A stretch of 64,000 bases of DNA. Origin: Algoriphagus sp. PAP.12. Lineage in GTDB: Bacteria; Bacteroidota; Bacteroidia; Cytophagales; Cyclobacteriaceae. Below the pieces are notes generated by a model. That model was not told the DNA's origin, searched no databases, and saw nothing but the letters and a program-made list of their open reading frames with translations. A program made the translations under genes and the position numbers. The DNA is taken from positions 1 through 64,000 of the forward strand of contig NZ_JAPPSQ010000020.1 in assembly GCF_026652115.1 (NCBI RefSeq), in the 5' to 3' direction. Below, piece after piece: positions 1-8,854 of this stretch. Each line of letters starts with the position of its first letter. Positions within the stretch are counted from its first letter, which is position 1.

Positions 1-24
1 ATTTTCCACTTGGAGGGGTTTCTT

Positions 25-1161
25 TTATTCTTCAACTGAGAACTTATACTCAATCGTATGTTCATATTTTTCGCCTGGATTGAGAATGGGACTAGGGAAA
101 TTCTCATGATTGATTGCATCTGGCCAATTCTGAGATTCTAAGCAAAAGCCCCATTGTCTATCATAGATTTTTCCATCTGCTCCTTCAAAATTGGAAACAA
201 AATTGGCAGTATAGAATTGAACTCCCACATTGTCAGAATACATATCCATTACCCTTCCGCTTTCAGGGTCTTTCACATGGACAAAGTGCTTCATCTCTGA
301 ATCTTTCTCCATTTTCATCACCATATTATGATCAAATCCACCACCATTTGCTTCCACTTGGTCTCCTAGAATCTTTGGATCCCGGAAATCAAATGGAGTT
401 CCTGTCACATCTCTCACCTCGCCAGTAGGAATCAAACCTTCGTCGACTGGAGTATAGGCATCAGCCCAAAATTGGAACTCATGTCCCAAAACATTTCTCT
501 TTACACCCGTCAAGTTGAAATATGTGTGATTGGTCAAGTTCACGATGGTCTTCTGATCTGTCTCAGCCTCAAATCGAATCCGAAGAGTATTGGATAAGGT
601 CAACTCCATCCATAAAGTAGTTTCCAAATTTCCAGGATACCCTTCCTCTCCATCCACACTCAAATAAGTCATCTTTACCCCTATCGTGCTATCATTGGAA
701 TAGGGTTCTCCTGTCCAGACTTTTTTGTTGAAACCAACATTGCCTCCGTGGAGATGATTCGGCCCATTGTTTTTGGCCAATTCATATGTTTCTCCATCCA
801 AGGTAAATTCGCCTTTCGCGATTCGATTGGCAATTCGGCCAGCTGTAGCTCCAAAGAAAGGATTGCTTTTGGATAAAAATTCCTCAACAGTATCAAAAGT
901 CAAAATCACATTTTCCATCTTCCCGCTTTTATCCGGAGTAATAATTTTGGTGATGGTTCCACCATAGTTTGTCATTTCTACCTGCATATTTCCATTATCC
1001 AACACATAATGGAAAATAGCTTGACCTTCCTGTTCGGCCACTTTTTCAGCTTTGATCATCAGTTCAATATCTTCAATAATAAATTCTTGGGTCTTTTCTT
1101 GTTTGCAAGCCAAAGCGAAAACCAAAAGGCTTAGGAAGGCAAATTTTGAAATGTATTTCAT
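25..1161 (-). CDS. galM: Aldose 1-epimerase (mutarotase), lipoprotein
   Basis: Interconverts alpha and beta anomers of aldoses such as galactose and glucose. The 378-residue product starts with a hydrophobic signal ending in a lipobox (LVFALAC, Cys about residue 19), so it is probably a lipoprotein of the cell envelope acting on sugars outside the cytoplasm. Family motifs are present: NHLHGG around residue 135, the catalytic-His stretch NLTNHTYFNL near 215, and a C-terminal FCLESQNWPDA with the catalytic Glu. The length fits secreted GalM proteins of Bacteroidota. It is the last gene of a minus-strand series with the amidohydrolase upstream (gap about 120 bases). Start chosen at the ATG that opens the signal peptide. 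Confidence 0.93.
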   Translation of the reverse strand: MKYISKFAFLSLLVFALACKQEKTQEFIIEDIELMIKAEKVAEQEGQAIFHYVLDNGNMQVEMTNYGGTITKIITPDKSGKMENVILTFDTVEEFLSKSNPFFGATAGRIANRIAKGEFTLDGETYELAKNNGPNHLHGGNVGFNKKVWTGEPYSNDSTIGVKMTYLSVDGEEGYPGNLETTLWMELTLSNTLRIRFEAETDQKTIVNLTNHTYFNLTGVKRNVLGHEFQFWADAYTPVDEGLIPTGEVRDVTGTPFDFRDPKILGDQVEANGGGFDHNMVMKMEKDSEMKHFVHVKDPESGRVMDMYSDNVGVQFYTANFVSNFEGADGKIYDRQWGFCLESQNWPDAINHENFPSPILNPGEKYEHTIEYKFSVEE

Positions 1162-1280
1162 AAGGTGTTATCTAAGAAGCTTTTGGGAATTGATTTAGCT
1201 AAACTCTTTACCTATAGACGCCTCATCAGTCATCTGAATTTTTAAGAGTTTTAAGAATTCAGACTTTAGAATTCATAATT

Positions 1281-2651
1281 CTATTTTCTAATGTGATTGT
1301 TTTCGATTCGATCCAGTTCAGCTTGTAATTTTTCTTGGGAAAGCCATTCTCCAGCCATCATCACTCCTTTTGGATTTTGAAGAGTTTTCAGATCTTCCAA
1401 TGGGTTTTTATCCACCATCACAAAATCAGCCGCCATGCCTTTCTTGATCATTCCCCACTCATTTTCCCTCCCCATGTACTGCGCAGGAACAACCGAACCA
1501 GTTTTTAGGATCTCATAATTGGACATGCCGGCCTCAGACATCAAAGCCATTTCATGCTGAATAGAAAAACCGGGAACATTGAATACCTGAGGGGAATCAG
1601 ATGCCAAAATCATTGGGACACCAGCCTCATGAAGCTCCATAAATAACTTTCTACGAAAAGCCAGATAAGGTGCCACATTTGCCTCATCCAACATCCCAGC
1701 TCTTTCTAATTGCTTTTTTGTATTCACCCACTGCTGGATCAATGGTCCAGGCAAATATTTCATCTCCGGAGCTTTTCTAAATTCATCTGCTGGGATATAG
1801 CCAAAGTATCGATCAAAAAGTGTCAAGGTCGGTGCGATATAAGTTCCCTGATCCAACGTCTCCTGAATCAAAGCAGGCAACTTTTCCATCTGCACCTCTC
1901 CTACCAATTTTAGATTGAAAGGCCCTGATGTAGTAATATCTATTTCGAGATCGTCAGGCAACAAACCTTCCATGTAACCATCCATATGCTCCACGGATTT
2001 AAATCCACTTGCCAAAGCATTGTCAATCCCTACAGCCAATGGAACATGCCCCCCGAAAGGAATCCCTAGCTCTTTGGCAGTTTTGGAAATCTCCCACATC
2101 TCATCCAGCTCAACACCTGGATGGATTTTCAAATGATCATAACCTGCCGCTTTTTGTTCCCTGACCATTTGAGCAGCTTGCTCAGGACTAGTCACGGAAT
2201 TAGCATTAAATGAAGGTCCTGAAATAAATACGCGTGGCCCCATCAACTCTCCTGAATTTACCTTGCTTCGCAAAGCAACATGTGTGGGATGTCCGAGCAT
2301 ACTCCGGATCCTCAACACGCCATTGGCAAGGTATAGCCAGAGAGACTCTTCTTGTAACTGGGTACTCCCATCATTCGAAACTGGTAAATGAGCATGAAAC
2401 TCCGCTAAACCTGGGTAGACATAAGCTCCTCGTCCATCAACTACCAAATCTGCAGTCATTCTTGGAGTCTGAGGAGATTGAGGAATAATGTCCTTGATAT
2501 ATCCATCAGAAACATAAATCGCCTGATTTTCCAGAACTTCTTCCCCATCCATTGTCACAATATTGACATTCAGAACCAAGATATCTTGGGCAAAAACAGC
2601 TCCGGCAAAAAGCCAAGCAACCAAGGAAAAGAAGAGTTTTTGAAGTTTCAT
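1281..2651 (-). CDS. Secreted amidohydrolase-family protein
   Basis: Metal-dependent hydrolase of the imidazolonepropionase/prolidase-like amidohydrolase superfamily; the substrate cannot be told from sequence. The 456 residues begin with a Sec signal ending AGAVFAQ. The HAHLP motif near residue 87 supplies the first metal ligands. Later His residues (HPGVE, GGHVP, VEHMDG) and the late Asp in LASDSP near residue 350 complete the TIM-barrel metal site. The C-terminal GMAADFVMVDKNPLEDL is the usual composite-domain strand of the family. A paralogue of different subtype lies at 13120-14697. Confidence 0.85.
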   Translation of the reverse strand: MKLQKLFFSLVAWLFAGAVFAQDILVLNVNIVTMDGEEVLENQAIYVSDGYIKDIIPQSPQTPRMTADLVVDGRGAYVYPGLAEFHAHLPVSNDGSTQLQEESLWLYLANGVLRIRSMLGHPTHVALRSKVNSGELMGPRVFISGPSFNANSVTSPEQAAQMVREQKAAGYDHLKIHPGVELDEMWEISKTAKELGIPFGGHVPLAVGIDNALASGFKSVEHMDGYMEGLLPDDLEIDITTSGPFNLKLVGEVQMEKLPALIQETLDQGTYIAPTLTLFDRYFGYIPADEFRKAPEMKYLPGPLIQQWVNTKKQLERAGMLDEANVAPYLAFRRKLFMELHEAGVPMILASDSPQVFNVPGFSIQHEMALMSEAGMSNYEILKTGSVVPAQYMGRENEWGMIKKGMAADFVMVDKNPLEDLKTLQNPKGVMMAGEWLSQEKLQAELDRIENNHIRK

Positions 2652-2722
2652 GTTGATTATTCTAGGTGTGGCAATGAATTTCGGTCATTGAAACCTAGAA
2701 AACAATCCAATCCTGTAAAATC

Positions 2723-3202
2723 CTAAGGCTCTAGATGATCCAATATTTCTGCAACCATGTCTTCAGGACTTTGGTCAATGGAAATTTTGACTCCGTAATC
2801 CGGTTCTTCCCAAGTTTCAAATTGAGAATCCAGCATACCGGCTTTCATAAAATGATTTTGACGGGCAGTCATCCTTTCCCAGATCAAATCTCGATCTCCG
2901 ATCAAATGGACCCAATGGATCTCAGGGTCCACCGAAAGTATCTGTCTGTATTTTTCTTTTAAGGCCGAGCAACCCAATATACATCCTCCGCTTGCTTTCG
3001 AATCGAGCATTTTTTGAGCTAATAGCTCTAACCAAGGTTTTCTATCATCATCATCCAAAGGATGTCCGGCACTCATTTTCGCAATGTTTTCGGCAGGGTG
3101 AAAAAGATCCCCGTCGTAAAATGGAATCTTAAAATGCTCCGAAAGTGCATTTCCAATTGTAGTTTTTCCTGTACCGGAAACACCTGTGACGATTATTAAC
3201 AT
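2723..3202 (-). CDS. gntK: Gluconokinase
   Basis: Phosphorylates gluconate to 6-phosphogluconate with ATP, feeding the pentose phosphate or Entner-Doudoroff route. The 159-residue protein has the P-loop GVSGTGKTT at residues 7-15, then YDGDLFHP and the segment KMSAGHPLDDDDRKPW, all typical of the GntK/IdnK family, and a central CSALKEKYR. Length matches the family (about 160-175). It stands alone, divergent from the CBS/DUF294 gene 53 bases away. No gluconate transporter is in view. Confidence 0.9.
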   Translation of the reverse strand: MLIIVTGVSGTGKTTIGNALSEHFKIPFYDGDLFHPAENIAKMSAGHPLDDDDRKPWLELLAQKMLDSKASGGCILGCSALKEKYRQILSVDPEIHWVHLIGDRDLIWERMTARQNHFMKAGMLDSQFETWEEPDYGVKISIDQSPEDMVAEILDHLEP

Positions 3203-3255
3203 ATAGGCTCCGAAAGATGGTCAATCAATCTTAAAGATTGGCTATTTTGTGAAAG

Positions 3256-4710
3256 ATGAAAAACAACTCCTCTTTTATTTCCGATCAATTTTATTCCAAA
3301 TATGTTCGGGATCTTCATTTCCGTCACTTGAGAATGGCTATGCCGAGCTCTTCTATTCAAGAATGCGCTACCCAAATGGCAAATGAGCAGGTAAGTTGTC
3401 TATTTATAGGTTCCGCTCCCCAGGAAATCCAAGGCTACATCACCGATATTACACTTAGAGATAAAGCTCTTGCTTTAGGGATTGCCTTAGAAACACCTGT
3501 TTCACACATCATGGAGAAATCCATGATCTCAATCCATCCAGATGCAAGTTTGGTTGAGGCATTATTATTAATGTTTCGAACCAAATCCCGATACCTTTTA
3601 GTCCAAGAAAACGAACAATACATCGGTTGGATTTCGAGAACCAAAGTCCTGACAGAGCAAAGTCAGGGGCCTTTCATGTTTATCCAATCCGTAAAAGAGG
3701 CAAGGCAAATTGAGGAACTGAAAGAAAAATGGCATCACATGCCAGAGATCATCCATCTGCTACTTTCCAGAGGGATGAAAGCCGGCTATGTCAACCAAAT
3801 CATCACGACTGTGGCGGATACGATTACTCAGCGAGTCATAGAACGGGTCATCAAAGAAATCGGATCTGCCCCTGCCAAATTTGTCTTTTTCGTACTGGGA
3901 AGTGAAGGCCGCGGCGAGTTGACTTTGAAAACTGATCAGGACAACGCCATCATTTATGAGGACAAGGCCAATGAACACCGTGAAGCCGTGCGGGAGTACT
4001 TTTTGGATTTCGCTACTCGAGTTTCCTCCGCCCTCAATCAAATTGGAATTGATTTTTGTTCGGGTGAATTAATGGCTATGAATCCCAAATGGACTCATTC
4101 TCTTTCTCATTGGAAAAGAAATTACGAAACATGGATTTCGGATGCTTCAGAGGAAAACACGATGAACTACTCAACATTCTTTGATTGCAGAGCCATTTAT
4201 GGAAAAGAAAGTCTGCTGGAGGAACTGAAAGTGCACATGGGCAACCTTTTGGAAAAAGCCTCAGAGAGATTTTTCATCAATTTGGGTCATAATGCTCTTC
4301 AATACGAGCCACCTTTGACATTTTTTAGAACCATCAGAACTGAAAAGATTGATGGCGAAAAGCAACTGAACTTGAAGCAAACCATGAGACCAATTGTAGA
4401 TTTGGCCCGAGTATTTGCCTTGAAGCATCAAATTCACGAAACCAATACTGTCCGGAGGATAGAGTTACTGAGGCAAAAAGGGGTTTTCACCATGCCTGAA
4501 ACTCAGGAATTGATCCATGCTTTCAATTACCTAATGTCTCTCAGATTGGAGAATCAAGCCCAACTGATTTTGGATAAAAAAGAAAAACCAAAAAACTTTT
4601 TGAAACTGGATTCATTGACAAAAGTCCAATCCGTAACCTTGATTGAAATATTTAAAGTTATCAAGGATTTCCAAGCGAGAATTCGGATTTCCTTTACAAA
4701 GACCCTATAA
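3256..4710 (+). CDS. CBS-domain / DUF294 putative nucleotidyltransferase
   Basis: A 484-residue cytoplasmic protein with a CBS-pair region (about residues 20-145; the segment MEKSMISIHPDASLVEALLL is one CBS motif), then a DUF294 nucleotidyltransferase-like domain with the signature GSEGRGELTLKTDQDNA (about 218-234), and a helical C-terminal DUF294_C region. Family members usually carry an extra cyclic-nucleotide-binding domain in front; here the N-terminus begins directly with the CBS region. In other bacteria such proteins are thought to sense nucleotides, but no reaction is established. It is monocistronic as far as spacing shows. Confidence 0.82.
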   Translation: MKNNSSFISDQFYSKYVRDLHFRHLRMAMPSSSIQECATQMANEQVSCLFIGSAPQEIQGYITDITLRDKALALGIALETPVSHIMEKSMISIHPDASLVEALLLMFRTKSRYLLVQENEQYIGWISRTKVLTEQSQGPFMFIQSVKEARQIEELKEKWHHMPEIIHLLLSRGMKAGYVNQIITTVADTITQRVIERVIKEIGSAPAKFVFFVLGSEGRGELTLKTDQDNAIIYEDKANEHREAVREYFLDFATRVSSALNQIGIDFCSGELMAMNPKWTHSLSHWKRNYETWISDASEENTMNYSTFFDCRAIYGKESLLEELKVHMGNLLEKASERFFINLGHNALQYEPPLTFFRTIRTEKIDGEKQLNLKQTMRPIVDLARVFALKHQIHETNTVRRIELLRQKGVFTMPETQELIHAFNYLMSLRLENQAQLILDKKEKPKNFLKLDSLTKVQSVTLIEIFKVIKDFQARIRISFTKTL

Positions 4711-4752
4711 ATTTTATCTCAAGATGATACTTTTATAAATTTTTTATAAAAG

Positions 4753-4785
4753 TTGTTTTTTATTACTGAAAGTTTTTTAAATTTG
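4753..4785 (+). promoter_or_regulatory. Candidate Bacteroidota-type promoter for the nagB-like gene
   Basis: TAAATTTG at 4778-4785 matches the Bacteroidota -7 consensus TAnnTTTG exactly. A TTG at 4753-4755 lies 22 bases upstream, within the accepted 17-23 range for the -33 element. This would give an untranslated leader of about 160 bases before the ATG at 4955. No leader structure was recognised in it. Confidence 0.5.
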
Positions 4786-4954
4786 TTATATAGAATAACT
4801 TTCAAACAAGAGTGAGTTTTTCAGAATATAATTTCAAATATCAGAGATTTACAGATGATATTTTGGAGTTTAAAGTTCTAGCTATTTCAATTTATTTGGA
4901 ATCGAACGGATTCTAAATGAAAAATTCATAAAAACCCTAAACTGTCGAAACAGT

Positions 4955-7282
4955 ATGCTAAGTAAGTATCCACTCTCAGACGTTGAGAAAAGCTTCTTCA
5001 AGGAGTCAGGTGTTGAAAAAATCAGCACACAGATTCCTTACCTTATGGTTGACAATTTCCCGAAATTAGGATTGCTTACCGCTTGCCGATTCTTAGAATG
5101 GGCAGCAGCCAACCCAGAAGGCGTTATTTCCTTACCAACTGGTAAAACTCCAGAATTCTTTATCAAGTGGACCCAATATCTACTGGATAACTGGGACAGT
5201 AAAAAAGGGAAGGAAATCAGAGATCAATACGGACTTGGCTCTGTCAAGAAGCCGGTATTGAAAGATTTGACTTTCGTGCAGATTGACGAATTTTACCCGA
5301 TTTCTTCTTCTCAGCACAACTCATTCTACGACTACGTAAACAAATTTTATATCCAAGGTTTCGGGCTTTCTAAAGAGAAAGCGATCCTCATCAACTCTGA
5401 TGAGATTCCTTTGGCTCAAGGCAAATCTTACCAGGAAATCTTCCCTGATTTGAAAGTGGATCTATCCTTGAGATACAGAGAGCCTGAAAACGAATTGGAG
5501 AAACTTCAGCAGGAATCTATCTACTTGATCGACCAGTGGTGCGGTGACTACGAGCAAAGAATCCGTGATTTAGGTGGTATTGGCTTCTTTTTGGGTGGTA
5601 TCGGACCTGATGGACACATCGCCTTCAACACTAGAGGATCTCATATCTTCTCTGTGACCAGGTTGACTGAAACCAACTTTGAAACTCAGGCTGTAGCAGC
5701 CGGTGACTTGGGCGGTATCGAAGTATCTGCAAATAGATTGGTAATCACTATCGGTTTGGACACAATCGTTTACAACCCTGAGGCAGTGGCGATCATTATT
5801 GCTGCTGGTGAAGCGAAAGCAGGTATTGTGAAGGACTCTTTGGAAACCAAATTGAGCAACGTATTCCCTGCTACTGTTCTTCAAAAATTGAAAAATGGTC
5901 GTTTCTATTTAACCAGAGGTGCTGGTGTAAAATTGACTGATTCCATGGATGCCTACTACGAAAAAGGCGAATGGACTTTTGAAAAGACTGAAAGAGCTGT
6001 GATCGAGCTTTGCAAAAAGCTAAACAAATATGGTCACAGATTGAAATTGAGTGACTTGAAAGCTGACAAATACTGTAAGTTGATCCCAGATCTTTCTGAG
6101 GAAACAGTAGGTCAGGTAATGAAAAGTATCGAAACTAAGTTGGCTAAAGGTCTGGAAAAAGAAACCGAGCAAACATTGCTTCACACAGGTCCTCACCACG
6201 ATGATATTTCTTTAGGCATCTTGCCTCATATCACTAATCAGTTGTATGAGCCAACAAACGAAGCCCACTTCTCTGTATTGACTTCCGGTTTCACAGCAGT
6301 GACCAACAGCTTTGTGATTGACACATTGCAGCATACCAAAAAGCTATTGGATGAGGATAAAATCCAAATGGTGAATTTCGAAGATTTCTTCGAGGTAGGT
6401 TATAGCCTGAAGACTGACAAGGATGTCTATCACTACTTGACAAATGTCGCTTCCGAAAATGCTGACGCAAGAAAAAGAGGTCTTTGCCACCGTGTAGTAA
6501 GAGCTTTGGTGATCGTTTATGACGTGAAAAACAAAACTCAACTGCGAGAAACAATCAATGATGTCATCAGCATCTTGAGAAAGAGCTACGACGGAGAGAA
6601 AAACCCTGCTAAAATCCAAAAACTAAAAGGTATGATCCGTGAGTTTGAGGAAGAGTTAGTTTGGGCTCACTTCGGAGTGCAGGTGAAAAACGTTCACCAC
6701 TTGAGACTAGGTTTCTACACTGGCGACATCTTCACCGAGCAGCCAGACAAGACTCGTGACGTAGAGCCTATCGTGGATCTTTTCAGAAAAGTAAATCCTA
6801 CGAAAATCAGCTTGACTTTGGATCCAGAAGGATCTGGGCCTGATACTCACTATAAAGTGTTGCAGGCAACTGCTGCGGCAGTGAAAAAGTGGAGCGAAGA
6901 GAAAGACTTGAGCGACCTTCGTATCATCGGATATAGAAACGTTTGGTTCAAATTTGAGCCACATGAAGCAAATGTGATTGTTCCAGTTTCTTTGGGTGAT
7001 ATGTCTGTAATGGAAGATTCATTTGCCAACTGCTACTTGAGCCAGGTAAATGCATCTTTCCCTAGCTACTCTCACAATGGTAAATTCAGTACCGTAGCAA
7101 AGAGAACTTGGGTTGGTCAACTGAATGACATCCAATTGCTGCTTGGTAAAAACTACTTCTACCTACACGACCGTGCGAAAGTAAGAGCGAGTCATGGCTT
7201 GATTTTCTTCAGAGACATGAACGTAGAAGAGTTCTTAGCTACTGCTAGAGAGCTAGAAAAGTCAATTGAAGGAATGTTGTAA
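4955..7282 (+). CDS. nagB: Glucosamine-6-phosphate deaminase fused to a PIG-L/LmbE-type domain
   Basis: The N-terminal half (about residues 30-330) is a NagB-type isomerase/deaminase that turns glucosamine-6-phosphate into fructose-6-phosphate and ammonia: SLPTGKTPEFF, FVQIDEFYPI and GGIGPDGHIAFNTRGS are the phosphate-binding and active-site motifs. The C-terminal part has GPHHDDISLG near residue 411, the metal-binding signature of PIG-L/LmbE deacetylases, so the protein may couple N-deacetylation and deamination. At 775 residues it is longer than the roughly 640-residue fusions usual in Bacteroidota. The ROK kinase follows after a hairpin, suggesting an amino-sugar catabolic pair. The linker between the domains has no recognised motif. 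Confidence 0.9.
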   Translation: MLSKYPLSDVEKSFFKESGVEKISTQIPYLMVDNFPKLGLLTACRFLEWAAANPEGVISLPTGKTPEFFIKWTQYLLDNWDSKKGKEIRDQYGLGSVKKPVLKDLTFVQIDEFYPISSSQHNSFYDYVNKFYIQGFGLSKEKAILINSDEIPLAQGKSYQEIFPDLKVDLSLRYREPENELEKLQQESIYLIDQWCGDYEQRIRDLGGIGFFLGGIGPDGHIAFNTRGSHIFSVTRLTETNFETQAVAAGDLGGIEVSANRLVITIGLDTIVYNPEAVAIIIAAGEAKAGIVKDSLETKLSNVFPATVLQKLKNGRFYLTRGAGVKLTDSMDAYYEKGEWTFEKTERAVIELCKKLNKYGHRLKLSDLKADKYCKLIPDLSEETVGQVMKSIETKLAKGLEKETEQTLLHTGPHHDDISLGILPHITNQLYEPTNEAHFSVLTSGFTAVTNSFVIDTLQHTKKLLDEDKIQMVNFEDFFEVGYSLKTDKDVYHYLTNVASENADARKRGLCHRVVRALVIVYDVKNKTQLRETINDVISILRKSYDGEKNPAKIQKLKGMIREFEEELVWAHFGVQVKNVHHLRLGFYTGDIFTEQPDKTRDVEPIVDLFRKVNPTKISLTLDPEGSGPDTHYKVLQATAAAVKKWSEEKDLSDLRIIGYRNVWFKFEPHEANVIVPVSLGDMSVMEDSFANCYLSQVNASFPSYSHNGKFSTVAKRTWVGQLNDIQLLLGKNYFYLHDRAKVRASHGLIFFRDMNVEEFLATARELEKSIEGML

Positions 7283-7306
7283 AAAATTAATAGATTGAAA
7301 ATTGGA

Positions 7307-7340
7307 TCAGAAAGTCATTTCGCATGACTTTCTGATTTTA
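7307..7340 (+). terminator. Hairpin terminator after the nagB-like gene
   Basis: A perfect 12-base-pair stem (TCAGAAAGTCAT at 7307-7318 with its complement at 7324-7335) and a five-base loop, followed by a short T run. It lies 25 bases after the stop codon and separates the gene from the ROK kinase, so the two may be transcribed separately or with partial readthrough. Confidence 0.75.
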
Positions 7341-7378
7341 GTTAGTCAAACCTATCATAACCATCTTAACAATAGCGA

Positions 7379-8239
7379 ATGGAAAAGGCCATTTTGGGAT
7401 TAGATATCGGAGGCACCAGCATCAAAGGTGGTGTTCTGATCAACGGACATCTAGAGGATATCCGGACCATCCCTACACCGGCCAAAGAGACTCAGGAGTT
7501 TATCCTGGAGACCATCGCCATTTTTATAGAATCCTATTTACACCATGATATTTCTGGGATCGGAATTGGTATCCCGGGATTGGTAGACGTCGAAAACGGA
7601 ATCGTTTTGGGCTTAGCAAATATCCCCGCATTTCAACATGTGGAATTAGCTAAATTCTTGAAAGTAAGAATTGGTAAACCAGTTTTCATTAATAATGACG
7701 CAAACTGCTTTGCTTTGGGAGTACATAAATTTGGTGTTGGGAAAAGCTACAAAAACTTAGTAGGCATCACTTTGGGAACGGGCGTAGGAGGAGGAATTGT
7801 AATTAACGGACATCTGTATTCAGGCGTCAACTCTGCAGCAGGAGAATGGTGCAGTGCTCCATATCTGGAGAGTAATTTTGAAAACTATTGTAGTGGGAAG
7901 TTTTTCCACTATCAATATGACACCAAGCCAAAAACTTTGGCCAAAAAGGCATTAGCAGGAGATCCAGAAGCCCTAAAGGCTTTTGATGAGTTTGGTCACC
8001 ATTTAGGTGAATTGATGAAGCACATTCTCTATGCGCTGGCCCCAGAAGCAATTGTCTTAGGCGGTTCTATTAGAAAAACCTACCCTCTATTTAAAGAGGC
8101 TATGCATAAATCTCTTTCCACGTTTGGATATCCAACCGTATTAGAGAATTTGAAGATTTTACTTTCCGAATTGGACGAAACAGCCATCCACGGAGCAGTA
8201 GCTTTGGTTGATTTCGAACAGGAAACAGTCAACAGTTAA
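7379..8239 (+). CDS. ROK-family sugar kinase
   Basis: An ATP-dependent sugar kinase of 286 residues, probably for glucose, N-acetylglucosamine or a related hexose. Visible motifs are the phosphate-1 loop LGLDIGGTSIKGG at the N-terminus, GIGIPGLVD, NNDANCFALG, and the second phosphate loop TLGTGVGGG. The usual ROK zinc motif (CxCGxxGC) is absent; in its place stands WCSAPYLESNFENYCSG, with two cysteines spaced differently. No DNA-binding domain is attached, so it is a kinase rather than a NagC-type repressor. Its position after nagB favours an amino-sugar role, which is inference. Confidence 0.85.
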   Translation: MEKAILGLDIGGTSIKGGVLINGHLEDIRTIPTPAKETQEFILETIAIFIESYLHHDISGIGIGIPGLVDVENGIVLGLANIPAFQHVELAKFLKVRIGKPVFINNDANCFALGVHKFGVGKSYKNLVGITLGTGVGGGIVINGHLYSGVNSAAGEWCSAPYLESNFENYCSGKFFHYQYDTKPKTLAKKALAGDPEALKAFDEFGHHLGELMKHILYALAPEAIVLGGSIRKTYPLFKEAMHKSLSTFGYPTVLENLKILLSELDETAIHGAVALVDFEQETVNS

Positions 8240-8265
8240 AAGATTAAAGTTGGTTTAGTAAATGA

Positions 8266-8300
8266 AAAAGAGCGATCCCCCTGAAGAGATCGCTTTTTTT
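8266..8300. terminator. Bidirectional terminator between ROK kinase and YceI-like gene
   Basis: AGCGATC at 8271-8277 pairs with GATCGCT around 8288-8294. A T run of seven follows on the plus strand and an A run precedes it (T run on the minus strand). It sits between two convergent genes and can serve both. Confidence 0.75.
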
Positions 8301-8317
8301 ATGAAGTATTTTTTTGA

Positions 8318-8842
8318 TCAGATACCCAAAACAAATTCCAAATCCAACTTATCCTCCACTTTTACCAATCCACCAAACTTCTTTGGAGGATCAAGGTCCA
8401 GCATATCAAAGTTTAAAACCAATTTCCCTGCTATCTCCTCCTCCTTCCTTTCTAACTCCATTTCTGGAAATTCTAAAGTTTTACCTACCAAATTCACGGT
8501 TAGGTGACAAAATAGCCCCCCTTTCATTTCATAAAGGTTTTTAACTTCTACTTGGGCGCAAGGATATTCACTTGATTTCAAAGTGGAACGAAAATCCTTA
8601 TTCAAAAGAAAATTGCCACAGGAAAAGCTGGAGATTGGAATCTCAAATTCAAGAGAAGGGTGATTTCCTGGCACATTTAAGTTCAAGGTATCCTTTTCCC
8701 CTACTCTTGTAAAATCACAGTTAAACCTACCCAGAGAAGTATATCCAGAAACTTTTACCACATGGTGCGTAATGACCATGACCTTTTTTTCCTGTCTCTG
8801 AGGAGCAAACAATAATTCAAGTATGAGAAAAAGGACAAGCAT
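8318..8842 (-). CDS. YceI-like secreted protein
   Basis: A 174-residue protein with a short hydrophobic N-terminus (MLVLFLILELLFAP) and a YceI-type lipocalin-like fold suggested by KVSGYTSLGRFNCDF, FRSTLKSSEYP and the repeated beta-strand pattern. The YceI family binds isoprenoid lipids in some members; the ligand here is unknown. It is last in a three-gene minus-strand operon, 12 bases after the porin-like gene, whose first gene is a second YceI protein. Confidence 0.7.
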   Translation of the reverse strand: MLVLFLILELLFAPQRQEKKVMVITHHVVKVSGYTSLGRFNCDFTRVGEKDTLNLNVPGNHPSLEFEIPISSFSCGNFLLNKDFRSTLKSSEYPCAQVEVKNLYEMKGGLFCHLTVNLVGKTLEFPEMELERKEEEIAGKLVLNFDMLDLDPPKKFGGLVKVEDKLDLEFVLGI

Positions 8843-8854
8843 AATTCAAGTAGA

